Positions 43,170-52,764 of a stretch of DNA of 61,150 nt are shown here, in pieces (the stretch's first letter is position 1; each line of letters begins with the position of its first letter). This DNA is from JBCFBK01 sp038562555 (GTDB taxonomy: Bacteria; Bacteroidota; Bacteroidia; Bacteroidales; Prolixibacteraceae): assembly GCA_038562555.1 (NCBI GenBank), contig JBCFBK010000035.1, forward strand, positions 1 through 61,150, read 5' to 3'. The position numbers and the translations under genes are program-made. The notes under the pieces are model-generated. The model searched no databases. It had not been told where the DNA came from and saw nothing but the letters and a program-made list of their open reading frames with translations.

Positions 43170-43190
43170 CAGGTATCCAAGACTCCCTGA

Positions 43191-43778
43191 ATGACTGAAG
43201 ACGAAAAATATTTGTTTGATCGCATCAGAGCAGGCGACGAAGCCGCATTCAAGGTCATTTATAACAGGTACATCCAGCGGCTGTACTACTTCATCCGTGA
43301 ATATGTTCCTTTTAACGATATCGTGGAAAACATCATCCAGGAAACCATGATGGCTTTATGGGAAAAACGATCGCAACTGGCAGCCGACAGCAATCTGGGC
43401 GCCTGGCTTTTTACTGTCGCAAAGAACAATTGCCTGTACAAGATCCGTGACAGCAGGTATCAGCAAAAACGATTCCAACCGGCAAAGATCAGCGACCAGG
43501 AGCTTAAGCTGAACATGGAGGCGATTGAAGTGCTCGACACTTCACAACTCATTTTTTCAGAAATTGAGAAAATCATTGAAGACACGCTGGAGCAGCTTCC
43601 GCCACAATGCCGGACCGTATTCCGCTTAAGCAGGTTTGAAGCCCTGAAAAATAAAGAAATTGCCGAAGAATTGGGCATTTCGGAAAAGACCGTTGAAGGC
43701 CACATCACCAAAGCACTGAAAGTATTGCGGGGTTCGCTTAAAGATTATCTGCCTGTCATGGCGTTTTTATTCCACTAA
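43191..43778 (+). CDS. ECF sigma-70 factor (PUL 3)
   Basis: A 195-residue ECF sigma factor starting MTEDEKYLFDRIRAGDEAAF. Region 2 (PFNDIVENIIQETMMALWEKR) and region 4 (LPPQCRTVFRLSRFEALKNKEIAEELGISEKTVEGHITKAL) are intact. It is the first gene of a plus-strand sigma-FecR-SusC-SusD series and is divergent from the GH3 gene with 117 bases between them. Sequence differs clearly from the sigma factors of PULs 1 and 2, so cross-talk is not expected. Confidence 0.93.
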   Translation: MTEDEKYLFDRIRAGDEAAFKVIYNRYIQRLYYFIREYVPFNDIVENIIQETMMALWEKRSQLAADSNLGAWLFTVAKNNCLYKIRDSRYQQKRFQPAKISDQELKLNMEAIEVLDTSQLIFSEIEKIIEDTLEQLPPQCRTVFRLSRFEALKNKEIAEELGISEKTVEGHITKALKVLRGSLKDYLPVMAFLFH

Positions 43779-43891
43779 TCGACAACGCATAAGATCTTCA
43801 AAATCAACCGGTTGATTTTTTTTGAAAAAATAGTTCAAATTCGGACAAGGGGTTCAGGCATTTCATGCTTTAATAAGATGAATCCAAGTTT

Positions 43892-44893
43892 ATGAAAAGC
43901 ATCGACGACATATTGAATCTTGTAACGGGCACGTCGAACGACGGGGCCAAAAATGAAACACTCTCCGAACTGGCTAACGACCGGCCGGCAAAGGAAGAAT
44001 TCACGAAAATCAAGAATGCCTGGGCGCTGGCATCAACCGGCAGGAAAATGCCTGACTACCGGGTCGAACAGTTATACCTCGATTTCCAAAAACAACTGAA
44101 CAGCAAACGGAAAACAATTGGTTTGTTTCCGTCTTTTCTGAAATATGCCGCTGTTTTCATTTTGGCCATCGGAATTTCATCGGTCCTCGACCATTTCCGC
44201 TCAGAAATTGCGCCTGCATTCCCGCAGATCAATACCGTAATTGCCGAAAATGGCCAGATCTCCAAAGTCATTCTCCCCGACAGCTCCGTGGTTTGGCTCA
44301 ACTCAGGGACACAAATCAGTTACCGCAGTGATTTTTCGGTCAGCGACCGGGAGATCAGCCTGACCGGGCAGGCATTTTTTCAGGTGACGAAAAATGAAAA
44401 GCTCCCGCTAAAGGTCCGGTGCAGGGATCTTGAAGTCAAGGTACTTGGAACCAGGTTTGACGTCAGCGCCTATCCTGAAGATAAAAATGTGCGTGTATTC
44501 CTCGAATCAGGGAAGGTGGAAATCGGAAATTCAACAGCGCAATCTTCTCCTTACCGTCTGCATCCCGGCGAAATGGCAGAATATAATAAGCAGTCGGGGA
44601 ACATGTCGCGGAGCAGGCCTGATCCCGGTAAATTTATTTCATGGAAAGAAGGAATACTGGTATTCCGGGATGACCCGATGGAAGAAGTCATTCCGAAACT
44701 TCAGCGCCGTTACAATATCGAGATCGATATTGCCTCTCCTGCCATCTATCAGTCGGTATTCACGGCCACGCTTAAGAATGAAACACTCGAAGAAGTTTTT
44801 AAATCGATCAGTTTCGCCTGTTCGGTGCAGTATCAGATCGTAAAAGGAGAGCATTTGAATACAAAAACAAAAGTCTTGTTATACAACCGATAA
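43892..44893 (+). CDS. FecR-family anti-sigma factor (PUL 3)
   Basis: A 333-residue regulator: cytoplasmic sigma-binding part (1-80), one membrane helix at ~84-101 (FLKYAAVFILAIGISSVL), periplasmic FecR domain (NGQISKVILPDSSVVWLNSGTQ, VKVLGTRFDVSAYPEDKNVR) and a C-terminal DUF4974-like domain (MEEVIPKLQRRYNIEIDI). It should pair with the sigma factor 113 bases upstream and with the STN domain of the SusC encoded downstream. Confidence 0.93.
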   Translation: MKSIDDILNLVTGTSNDGAKNETLSELANDRPAKEEFTKIKNAWALASTGRKMPDYRVEQLYLDFQKQLNSKRKTIGLFPSFLKYAAVFILAIGISSVLDHFRSEIAPAFPQINTVIAENGQISKVILPDSSVVWLNSGTQISYRSDFSVSDREISLTGQAFFQVTKNEKLPLKVRCRDLEVKVLGTRFDVSAYPEDKNVRVFLESGKVEIGNSTAQSSPYRLHPGEMAEYNKQSGNMSRSRPDPGKFISWKEGILVFRDDPMEEVIPKLQRRYNIEIDIASPAIYQSVFTATLKNETLEEVFKSISFACSVQYQIVKGEHLNTKTKVLLYNR

Positions 44894-44977
44894 CCGGATT
44901 TTCAGATATAAGATTCAAGACAAAAAATTGAATAACAAAAACCGAGATGCTTATGCAAAAATAATTATGCCCGTAAA

Positions 44978-45001
44978 AAAGGGATGCTGGTACATCCCTT
45001 T
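44978..45001 (+). other. Hairpin between fecR and susC (PUL 3)
   Basis: A perfect 9-bp stem AAAGGGATG (44978-44986) with CATCCCTTT (44993-45001), 6-base loop, followed by the T-rich AATTTCTTTG. It lies 84 bases after fecR and 73 bases before susC, matching hairpins in PULs 1 and 2. It could be a terminator of the sigma-fecR transcript. Confidence 0.65.
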
Positions 45002-45074
45002 AATTTCTTTGCCTTATCACTGGTAATGAGAGGCAAAACAATCTGAAATAAAAATTCAAATCTGAAACAAATTT

Positions 45075-48000
45075 ATGAAAAAAAATCATTATTCAATGAT
45101 TCCGGATCTTCATGGATTGTGGGAATCTAAATTTTGCAGGATTATGAGAACAATGCTTTTTGTGCTACTGGTAACCGTCTCTCAGGTGTTTGCATCAAAC
45201 ACATACTCGCAGAACTCACGCATGAGCCTGGACATGAAAAATGTCACCATCAGGAGCGTCTTGCAGCGTATTGAGGACCAGTCGGAGTTCTATTTCATGT
45301 ATGATGCAACAAAAGTCGATGTCTCACAAAAGGTAGATATCTCAGGCGAAAACATGCAGATTACGGAAATACTGGATAAGGTATTCCAGGGAGCGGGTAT
45401 TACCTATGAGATCAACAACCGGCAAATTGCCCTGAACAGTGTCCGGTCGTTCAATCTGATTTCTCAGCAAAACAGGACGGTGAAAGGGAAAGTAACCGAT
45501 GCTGCCCATTTCCCGCTGCCTGGTGTGGCTGTTGTGATTAAAGGCTCCACGCTGGGAACCATTACTGACACAGACGGTAATTATTCACTTCCCAATGTTC
45601 CCGGGAATGCCATACTGGTTTTTTCGTTCGTGGGAATGAAAACACAGGAAATCCCGGTTGAGGCAAGAACCGACATTCAGGTCGTTTTAGAGGAAGAAAC
45701 CTTTGGTGTTGGTGAAGTTGTTGTAACCGCGCTGGGTATACGCCGCGATGTAAAAGCCCTTGGCTATGCTTCACAGCAGGTTTCGGGCGAAAGCCTCTCG
45801 ACCGTGAAGGGGATTGACATGGGAACTTCGCTGACCGGCAAAGTGGCGGGCTTGCTGGTAAAAAACAGCACGGAATTTACCGAAGAACCGGTCGTTCAGA
45901 TCCGCGGCGAAGAACCGCTATTGGTTTTAGACGGTGTGCCTTATGGTAACATGCGCCTCCGCGATATTCCCTCCGACGATATCGAAAGCATAAATGTATT
46001 AAAAGGAGCAACTGCATCGGCCCTGTACGGGTCGCGAGGTGGAAGTGGTGCGATTATGGTGACCACGAAAAAAGGAAGCGGCCAAAAAGGGCTTTCTGTT
46101 TCGGTGAACAGCGGAACCATGCTTACTGCAGGTTTTCTGGCCATCCCCGAAATGCAGTCGACCTACGGCCGGATGGTGAATACGGGAACCAACACCTATG
46201 TCCGTTCAGGAGACGGATCGTGGGGACCGCCGCTGGAAGGGCAGGAAGTGATTCAATGGGATCCCGTTTCCAAGACCATGAAAGCCATGCCGTATCTGCC
46301 CATCGGAAAGGATAACTTTGAAAATTTTCTGAATCAGGGTTACATTTTAAACAACAACGTCAGCATCGTCCAGCAGGGAGAAACGGGTAGCCTGCGGGCA
46401 TCGGCCACCTGGGTGAAGAATAAGGGGCAATACCCCAATTCGATGTTCGACAAGATCACCTACAGCCTGGGTGGCGATATCAAATTTGATAAATTCACCT
46501 TGTCTTCCACGATGTCGTTCAACAAGCAGATTTCACCCAATACAGGTTTTAGCGGCTATACCGGCTATGATCCGATGTATAACATTCTGGTCTGGTCGGC
46601 CCCCGATTACGATATCCGCGATTACAAGGATTACTGGCTGGTAAAAAATGAAGTGCAGAACAGTAGTTACACATCCACCAATAATAATCCTTACTTTGAC
46701 CGCTATGAACGGACGCACAGTGTGGACCGGGATATCTTTAACGGATCTTTGTCACTCAGTTATGACTTTACACCCTGGTTAAAAGCAACGGTCCGTACCG
46801 GATTTGACACTTACAGCGATCGTCAGGAAGTTCAGGTCTCCATGGGATCGTTCCAGGGAGGCGGCAGTTCAACGGTCATCAAAAACGGAACACAGGTTTG
46901 GGGTGAATCGAAGAAGGGATCGTTCAACGTGGGACTTGGGCGGGGCTACAGTATTAATAACGACGCTTTGATCTTTGTCAATAAATCACTTGGTAATTAT
47001 ACCCTCGATGGTCTGGTGGGGGGAACCATTTATTATACGCAAGATGAAGGGATAGAAGCCAGAACCCAGGGCGGCCTGACCATTCCGGGCTTTTACTCGC
47101 TGAAAGCCTCCGTAAATCCTGCCACTGTAAGTTCCAGTATCATGAAGAGACAGGTAAACAGCGTATTTGGGCGACTGGCGGTATCGTGGAAAGACCTGGT
47201 CTTTGTTGAAGGAACATTCAGGAATGACTGGAGTTCGACTTTATCCGAATCGACCCGTTCTTATTTTTATCCATCCGTTTCAGCGAGCTTCATCGCCTCC
47301 GAATTGCTGCCCGAACTCGACTGGCTGTCGCTCTGGAAGATCCGGGGCTCCTGGACAACTGCAAAAGGAGCGGCTAACATTTATGAAGTCAACAAAGTTT
47401 ACACTGTCACCCCCAGTGCATGGGGAAACTTAAGCATGGCCACCTATCCGACTTCCATCCGTGGTACGGATGTACATGCGGAAGGATCCTCTACCTTTGA
47501 GATCGGAACGGCTGTCAACGTATTCAAGAACAGGGCCTCGCTTGACGTGTCGTACTATCAGAAACGGATGTATGACTTTATAAAGGATGCGTCGATCAGT
47601 CCGGCCTCCGGCTATAACTCCAAGCTCCTCAATATAGACGAGGAGATTACCCGAAAGGGGCTTGAACTAACTGCCAATGTGACACCCGTCAAAACGCATG
47701 ACTGGCAGTGGGATGTTTCGATCAACTGGTCCAAATATGCACGTTATTACACGCAGATGGATTCTGTTTTCTCTACCGACAAGCCCTGGGTAAAGAAAAA
47801 CGCCCGCGTCGACCATTATATCTTGAGGGATTACCAGCGGGATCCGCAGGGAAATATTATCCACAACAACGGCCAGCCGCTGTATTCCCCCTACGATTCG
47901 AAATTCGGTTATTCCGACCCGGATTGGATCTGGGGTATGAATTCATCGGTCAGGTATAAACGGCTTCAGTTCAGTATTTCGGTAGACGGCCGGGTAGGAG

Positions 48001-48509
48001 GCATTGCCCAAACGACCACTGAAATGTATATGTGGCGGGCGGGTTCCCACCCCAAATCGGTCGTTCCGGAACGTTACCTGGACGCCACCCAGCCCGGGAC
48101 CAAAAATTATGTTGGCGACGGCGTAAAGGTGGTTTCAGGAACGGTAGCCTACGACACCTATGGGAATATCACTTCCGATACCCGTGTGTTTGCTGAAAAC
48201 GACGTGGCGGTGACCTACAAGACTTATCTGGAGAACCTGCACAAAGGCACGGCCTGGGGCGGATCTCCTTCACCCGTCGATGCTTACGACGCCACTTTTT
48301 TCAAGATCCGGGAAATGGCCCTTACGTTTGATGTGCCCGAAAGCATCTACCATAAATTCTATGCGAAAGGTGCTTCCATCTCGGCGATTGCTCAAAATGT
48401 ATACCTGTGGGCAAAGGATTTTAAATATTCTGACCCCGATGGCGGTTCGGAAAACTTTAGCGACCCCTCTCAACGGTATGTTGGCTTAAACCTGAAAATC
48501 AATTTCTGA
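45075..48509 (+). CDS. SusC/RagA-type TonB-dependent transporter with STN domain (PUL 3)
   Basis: An 1144-residue transporter. Signal peptide to ~46 (MRTMLFVLLVTVSQVFASNT), STN domain ~48-120 (MSLDMKNVTIRSVLQRIEDQ), CarboxypepD_reg domain ~135-210 (VKGKVTDAAHFPLPGVAVVI), plug with VVTALGIRRDVKALGYASQQ and LLVLDGVPYGNMRLRDIPSD, then the barrel ending RYVGLNLKINF. The variant linker motif ALGIRRDVKALGYA (instead of GYGTqkk) marks a different SusC subgroup from those of PULs 1 and 2, usually paired with SusD-like_2 proteins, as here. Confidence 0.95.
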   Translation: MKKNHYSMIPDLHGLWESKFCRIMRTMLFVLLVTVSQVFASNTYSQNSRMSLDMKNVTIRSVLQRIEDQSEFYFMYDATKVDVSQKVDISGENMQITEILDKVFQGAGITYEINNRQIALNSVRSFNLISQQNRTVKGKVTDAAHFPLPGVAVVIKGSTLGTITDTDGNYSLPNVPGNAILVFSFVGMKTQEIPVEARTDIQVVLEEETFGVGEVVVTALGIRRDVKALGYASQQVSGESLSTVKGIDMGTSLTGKVAGLLVKNSTEFTEEPVVQIRGEEPLLVLDGVPYGNMRLRDIPSDDIESINVLKGATASALYGSRGGSGAIMVTTKKGSGQKGLSVSVNSGTMLTAGFLAIPEMQSTYGRMVNTGTNTYVRSGDGSWGPPLEGQEVIQWDPVSKTMKAMPYLPIGKDNFENFLNQGYILNNNVSIVQQGETGSLRASATWVKNKGQYPNSMFDKITYSLGGDIKFDKFTLSSTMSFNKQISPNTGFSGYTGYDPMYNILVWSAPDYDIRDYKDYWLVKNEVQNSSYTSTNNNPYFDRYERTHSVDRDIFNGSLSLSYDFTPWLKATVRTGFDTYSDRQEVQVSMGSFQGGGSSTVIKNGTQVWGESKKGSFNVGLGRGYSINNDALIFVNKSLGNYTLDGLVGGTIYYTQDEGIEARTQGGLTIPGFYSLKASVNPATVSSSIMKRQVNSVFGRLAVSWKDLVFVEGTFRNDWSSTLSESTRSYFYPSVSASFIASELLPELDWLSLWKIRGSWTTAKGAANIYEVNKVYTVTPSAWGNLSMATYPTSIRGTDVHAEGSSTFEIGTAVNVFKNRASLDVSYYQKRMYDFIKDASISPASGYNSKLLNIDEEITRKGLELTANVTPVKTHDWQWDVSINWSKYARYYTQMDSVFSTDKPWVKKNARVDHYILRDYQRDPQGNIIHNNGQPLYSPYDSKFGYSDPDWIWGMNSSVRYKRLQFSISVDGRVGGIAQTTTEMYMWRAGSHPKSVVPERYLDATQPGTKNYVGDGVKVVSGTVAYDTYGNITSDTRVFAENDVAVTYKTYLENLHKGTAWGGSPSPVDAYDATFFKIREMALTFDVPESIYHKFYAKGASISAIAQNVYLWAKDFKYSDPDGGSENFSDPSQRYVGLNLKINF

Positions 48510-48540
48510 CGCTATGAAGGAATCTTTAAAAACTGACACG

Positions 48541-50079
48541 ATGAGGACTCAAAAACGAAACAAAACATATACCTGGATATGCAGCGCACTGATCGCTTCG
48601 TTGCTTTTCAGTTGCAGTGAATTTGAAGAGATCAATACCAATCCCGATACGACCACGGTGGTCAGCGCTTCGATGCTTTGCACCAATGTCGTGCTGAGCA
48701 CTGCACGATTCGGCGGACGTGATGCCAAAGTGATGATCGCTGAGAATGCACTTCCAAAATACGTGGGTTACGCCAACGAAGGCCAGATGGACGAGCAATA
48801 CAATAAAATTACCACCGGAAGCTTCGGCGGGATGACCGTTCTGCCGAATATTGAAAACATGGTGAAATACGCTGAAGGAAGCACCATGGAAAATTCCTAC
48901 AAAGGCGTGGCAAAATTCGCGCGGGCATTTTTATTCTTCAACCTGACCATGGAAATGGGCGATGTTCCCTACAGCGAAACCAACCAGGGGGCAGAAGGAC
49001 TGTATACGCCGAAATACGATCCTCAGGAAACGATTTTCAAAGGGATACTGGATGAGCTCAAAGAAGCGGATCAGTTCTTTGCTTCGGGAGTAACCTTTAC
49101 AGGCGACCCGACCCCGTATAACGGCGATCCGGTTAAGTGGCGCAAGGCAACCAATGCACTCGCCCTGCGTATCCTGATGACTCTGAGCAACAAGGAATCG
49201 GTCGCTTCCCTGAATATCAAATCACGTTTCGCCGAGATCGTTACGGCCGGAAATCTGATGGACAAGACTTCCGATTTCTTCGGGATGAGCTATACTTCGC
49301 TGAACAAACACCCGCTGTCGGGCACCAACGACCTGTTCACCAGCAGGACGATCATCAGTTCCCTGCTCCTGGACCAGCTGAAACTACTCAACGACCGGCG
49401 GATGTTTTATTATGCTGAACCTGCAGGTGCTGAAATCGCAGCCGGCAAAACGGAATCGGATCCGGCAGCCTATGTGGGCGTTGATGTGTCGATGGATTAT
49501 GCCGCGATGAATGCCAATCACAGCGCGAACAAATATTCATTGCTGAATAAAAGGTATCTGACGGAAGATGCCGCAGAGCCGCGGATGGTAATCAGCTATG
49601 CCGAACAGCAACTGATCCTGGCGGAAGCACGTATCCTGGGCTGGATCACATCCGGAACAGCACAATCGTATTACGAAACCGGCGTACAATCGGCTTTGGA
49701 AGCGATCATGGCAACGAAGGCTAGTTATGCGCATGGCAACGCGATTAATCAGGCATACATTGATGGCTATTTTACCGGCGAGGCTGCCTTCAAGGCCGCA
49801 ACCGATGATCAGTTGAAGCAGATCAGGATGCAACGTTACATCCTGAATTACATGCAGATCGGTCGCACCAGCTATTTTGAATACCGGCGGACCGGCTATC
49901 CCGTTTTCCCGATCAACCCGGCCACCAGCCTGAACGAAAACAACCGAAACGGATTACCGCTTCGCTGGATGTATCCGGGATCGGAATCGAGCTACAACCG
50001 TGAGAACCTGATTGAGGCTCTGGAACGTCAGTATGACGGTTATGATGAAATCAACAAGGTGATGTGGCTGCTTAAATAG
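48541..50079 (+). CDS. SusD-like_2 family lipoprotein (PUL 3)
   Basis: A 512-residue lipoprotein from MRTQKRNKTYTWICSALIAS with lipid Cys in LLFSCSEF; an ATG nine codons upstream (48514) only lengthens the n-region. The EEINTNPDTTT start, YSETNQGAEGLYTPKYDPQETIFKGILDELKEAD, WRKATNALALRILMTLSNK and the C-terminal NRNGLPLRWMYPGSE blocks identify the SusD/RagB 'SusD-like_2' branch. It follows susC almost immediately and is closed by a strong terminator, so downstream PUL 3 genes depend on read-through or a second promoter. Confidence 0.93.
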   Translation: MRTQKRNKTYTWICSALIASLLFSCSEFEEINTNPDTTTVVSASMLCTNVVLSTARFGGRDAKVMIAENALPKYVGYANEGQMDEQYNKITTGSFGGMTVLPNIENMVKYAEGSTMENSYKGVAKFARAFLFFNLTMEMGDVPYSETNQGAEGLYTPKYDPQETIFKGILDELKEADQFFASGVTFTGDPTPYNGDPVKWRKATNALALRILMTLSNKESVASLNIKSRFAEIVTAGNLMDKTSDFFGMSYTSLNKHPLSGTNDLFTSRTIISSLLLDQLKLLNDRRMFYYAEPAGAEIAAGKTESDPAAYVGVDVSMDYAAMNANHSANKYSLLNKRYLTEDAAEPRMVISYAEQQLILAEARILGWITSGTAQSYYETGVQSALEAIMATKASYAHGNAINQAYIDGYFTGEAAFKAATDDQLKQIRMQRYILNYMQIGRTSYFEYRRTGYPVFPINPATSLNENNRNGLPLRWMYPGSESSYNRENLIEALERQYDGYDEINKVMWLLK

Positions 50080-50103
50080 GTTAGGTGTACAATTCAATCA
50101 AAG

Positions 50104-50140
50104 AGGGGTTCCGGACATTGTCCTGGCAACCCCTTTTTTT
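50104..50140 (+). terminator. Terminator after susD of PUL 3
   Basis: AGGGGTT (50104-50110) pairs with AACCCCT (50128-50134); an inner GGAC/GTCC stem completes the hairpin, and seven T residues follow. It is a strong rho-independent terminator 24 bases past the susD stop. Confidence 0.85.
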
Positions 50141-50444
50141 ATACCCCGGCTTCTCCGTTCTTCCGGATGAAATGAGCATGATTCCCAGAAACACCAATTG
50201 AAATGACTATTTGGCTATCACGCGAATTGAACAACGTGAAATCCACATGGTGAATTCCATGCGGCAATTAAAAACTAAAAAATAAACGTATGAAAAGCCA
50301 GGAGAGAAAATCTCATAAAAAAGAGAAAACCGATAGTGATCCCGGCCTGATTTAACGTATTACTGGGAAAATACCGTTTTGACGACGCGGCTATTCCATG
50401 CGCCAATCAAAAAGGGCAGTTCAATACGACCTAAAAAAACACTT
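50141..50444 (+). other. Non-coding leader of the PUL 3 enzyme genes
   Basis: About 300 bases between the susD terminator and the next gene. A 21-codon frame (50290-50355, MKSQERKSHKKEKTDSDPGLI) is present but too short and too charged to call a gene. No clear TAnnTTTG box was found, so how the following genes are transcribed is not evident. Confidence 0.4.
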
Positions 50445-52676
50445 ATGAAGAAAACCTTCTCAAAAATCCTGTTTGTGCTGGCTATTGCAGGATTTTTCCC
50501 CTTCCCCGCCAATTCGAAAGATGATCCGGGGAAAAACGTTGTTGTCATCGAAAATTCAGCGATGCGGCTCACGATCGGCAAAAACGGGCAGGTCATGAGC
50601 CTGCTTCACAAAGCCAGCGGACAGGAATGCCTGGCCGCCGATACGGAAACACCGGCATTTTCTGTTACCCAGTATCGTCCTTATGAGAACGAACTACAAC
50701 TGAAATACCCGGCGATTGAACGGACGTTTTCGGCTGACTCGGTTTTCCGGCAGGGAGACAAGCTGATTGTTAATTTTGAGCTTATTAATATTCAGGCCGT
50801 AATTGCGCTAAAGATCACGGATAGTTACATTGGGTTTACACTGGAAAAACTCGAATATGATATTCCCACCTTTGGAGATCAACTGAAAACTGATGTCGAT
50901 GAACTGGTACTTCTGCAGCTACCTGTTAAAGATCGGACTTACTTTGGCGAGTGGCTCAATGTTGTCTGGGACGACCAGGCCGCCGTTAACCTGCTTGGAA
51001 CAGACCCTTATGCGAAGATCTCATCTGAAAAAAGAAAAGGTTATCGCTTGCTGAAAGCCGAAGCTGTTTCGGACGTCAAAGCAACCGGAACAGGAGCCGC
51101 ACTGATTACAACTTCCACAGATAACCTGCTCGACTGTATTGACCAGGTGGAACAGGATTATGAGCTTCCGCGTGGCGTAGAGAGCAGGCGCAAAAAGGAA
51201 TATAATTATTCTTATTACGAAACCTGGGATATCAACCCTCAAAATGTGGATGAGCATATCGCCTTTGCGAAAAAAGGAGGTTTCAGGGCCATACAGATTG
51301 TCTGGACCGCTTTTGCTTCCAGCATAGGTCATTTCCCCTGGAGACCGGAATACCCGAATGGCATGAAGGATCTGCAGAGCGTTGTTCGAAAAATTAAGGA
51401 CGCCGGAATGATCGCCGGCGCTCATTTCTGGTATAACAAAGCCATGAAAAAAGACGCTTATGTCAGCCCGGTTCCGGATTACCGGCTTAACCTGACCAGA
51501 AATCTCACCCTGGCATCACCGCTCGACAGCTGCTCGGCAACCGTGGTGGTTGAAGAAAACCCGGCGGGCTGCACGATGGACAAAGACCGGAGAATACTCA
51601 AAATAGGACAGGAACTGATCGAATATACAGCTTACACAACTGAACCGCCCTATACCTTCACCGGCTGTACCCGGGGTATACTGAACAGCAGGCCAGCCTC
51701 ATATGCACAGGGTTTCCGCTTCGGACTCCTCGATATTGACACCTGGACGATCTGGGTTCGCTTTGACCAGCGAACCGGTATTCAACAGGAAATGGCGGAA
51801 AGGATCGGGAAAATCTATAATGAAGCCGGGTTCAGTTTTGCCTACTTTGACGGAGCTGAAGATATCCCGCAGCCCTACTGGCATAATACCTCGCTGGCAC
51901 AGCAGAAGGTGTACAACTGTCTGCAACCGGCTCCCGTCTTCTCTGAAGGTGCATTAAAATCGCATTTTAGCTGGCACCTGCTTTCGCGGGGCAATGCCTT
52001 TGATGTGTTCAAACCCGAGGTGATCAGAGAAGCTACCGTGAAGCATCCCCTGAATGAAGCGCCCTTCATCGCCCGGGATTTTACGCAGATCAATTTCGGA
52101 TGGATTGATTATGTGGCGCCTGGTGAAAAAACGACCGGCATGCAGCCCGATATGTACGAATACGTCTGCAGCAAAGCTGCTTCATGGAACTGCCCTGTTT
52201 CGCTCGAGGCCAATCTGGACAAGTTTGCAGCCCATCCCCGCACGGCCGACAACCTCGAAGTTTTCAGACGATGGGAAGAAGCACGGCTAAACAACTTTTT
52301 CAGCGATGCACAAAAAGACGCCATGAAAGATCCTGCGGCTGAGCATACGCTCCTGATCGATGAAAACGGGAAATTCGAGTTGCAGGCCTGCAGACAGATT
52401 GATGGCGCCGCACAGGGAAACGCACAAATCAGGGCATTCGTATTCAGCCGTGCAGGTAAGGTCTGGCTGGTATATTGGCACGCTTCGGGCAAAGGTCAAC
52501 TGCATCTGGCTGCGAGGTCCGGAAAAGTAAAACTGTGGCGCTCACCCGGTCTGGAACTGCCCGTTAAGGCTGAAAAAGGAACGGTGATCGTACCTGCGGA
52601 AGGAAGGCTCTACCTGGAACTTGATATGACGGAGGAAGAAGCAGTTTCACTCATGAAAACAGCCAGGGCGATTTAA
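50445..52676 (+). CDS. Secreted unclassified glycosidase-like (beta/alpha)8 protein
   Basis: A 743-residue protein from ATG 50445 with a signal peptide (MKKTFSKILFVLAIAGFFPF). Residues ~30-240 form a beta-sandwich (VVVIENSAMRLTIGKNGQVMSLLHKASGQE) of the type preceding GH36/GH97-like barrels. A barrel-like region follows: YETWDINPQNVDEHIAFAKKGGFRAIQIVW, AGMIAGAHFWYNK, GFSFAYFDGAEDIPQPYW (Asp in YFDGAED is a strong candidate nucleophile) and FIARDFTQINFGWIDYVAPG. The end is a C-terminal beta-sandwich (RAFVFSRAGKVWLVYWHASG). I cannot place it in a numbered GH family. Context (PUL 3) argues for a glycan-cleaving role. Confidence 0.6.
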   Translation: MKKTFSKILFVLAIAGFFPFPANSKDDPGKNVVVIENSAMRLTIGKNGQVMSLLHKASGQECLAADTETPAFSVTQYRPYENELQLKYPAIERTFSADSVFRQGDKLIVNFELINIQAVIALKITDSYIGFTLEKLEYDIPTFGDQLKTDVDELVLLQLPVKDRTYFGEWLNVVWDDQAAVNLLGTDPYAKISSEKRKGYRLLKAEAVSDVKATGTGAALITTSTDNLLDCIDQVEQDYELPRGVESRRKKEYNYSYYETWDINPQNVDEHIAFAKKGGFRAIQIVWTAFASSIGHFPWRPEYPNGMKDLQSVVRKIKDAGMIAGAHFWYNKAMKKDAYVSPVPDYRLNLTRNLTLASPLDSCSATVVVEENPAGCTMDKDRRILKIGQELIEYTAYTTEPPYTFTGCTRGILNSRPASYAQGFRFGLLDIDTWTIWVRFDQRTGIQQEMAERIGKIYNEAGFSFAYFDGAEDIPQPYWHNTSLAQQKVYNCLQPAPVFSEGALKSHFSWHLLSRGNAFDVFKPEVIREATVKHPLNEAPFIARDFTQINFGWIDYVAPGEKTTGMQPDMYEYVCSKAASWNCPVSLEANLDKFAAHPRTADNLEVFRRWEEARLNNFFSDAQKDAMKDPAAEHTLLIDENGKFELQACRQIDGAAQGNAQIRAFVFSRAGKVWLVYWHASGKGQLHLAARSGKVKLWRSPGLELPVKAEKGTVIVPAEGRLYLELDMTEEEAVSLMKTARAI

Positions 52677-52764
52677 TAAGCCATCTCCCGGCATTTAAAG
52701 GGCTGAAATGAGACGATCTATAAAACCCCGGCTTAGGGCCAGCGTAATGTTTACTTAATCATAC

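Noticed and set aside
50290..50355. 21-codon frame before the PUL 3 glycosidase-like gene
   Set aside because: Short, Lys/Glu-rich, no ribosome-binding site or conserved feature that would mark it as a real peptide gene.
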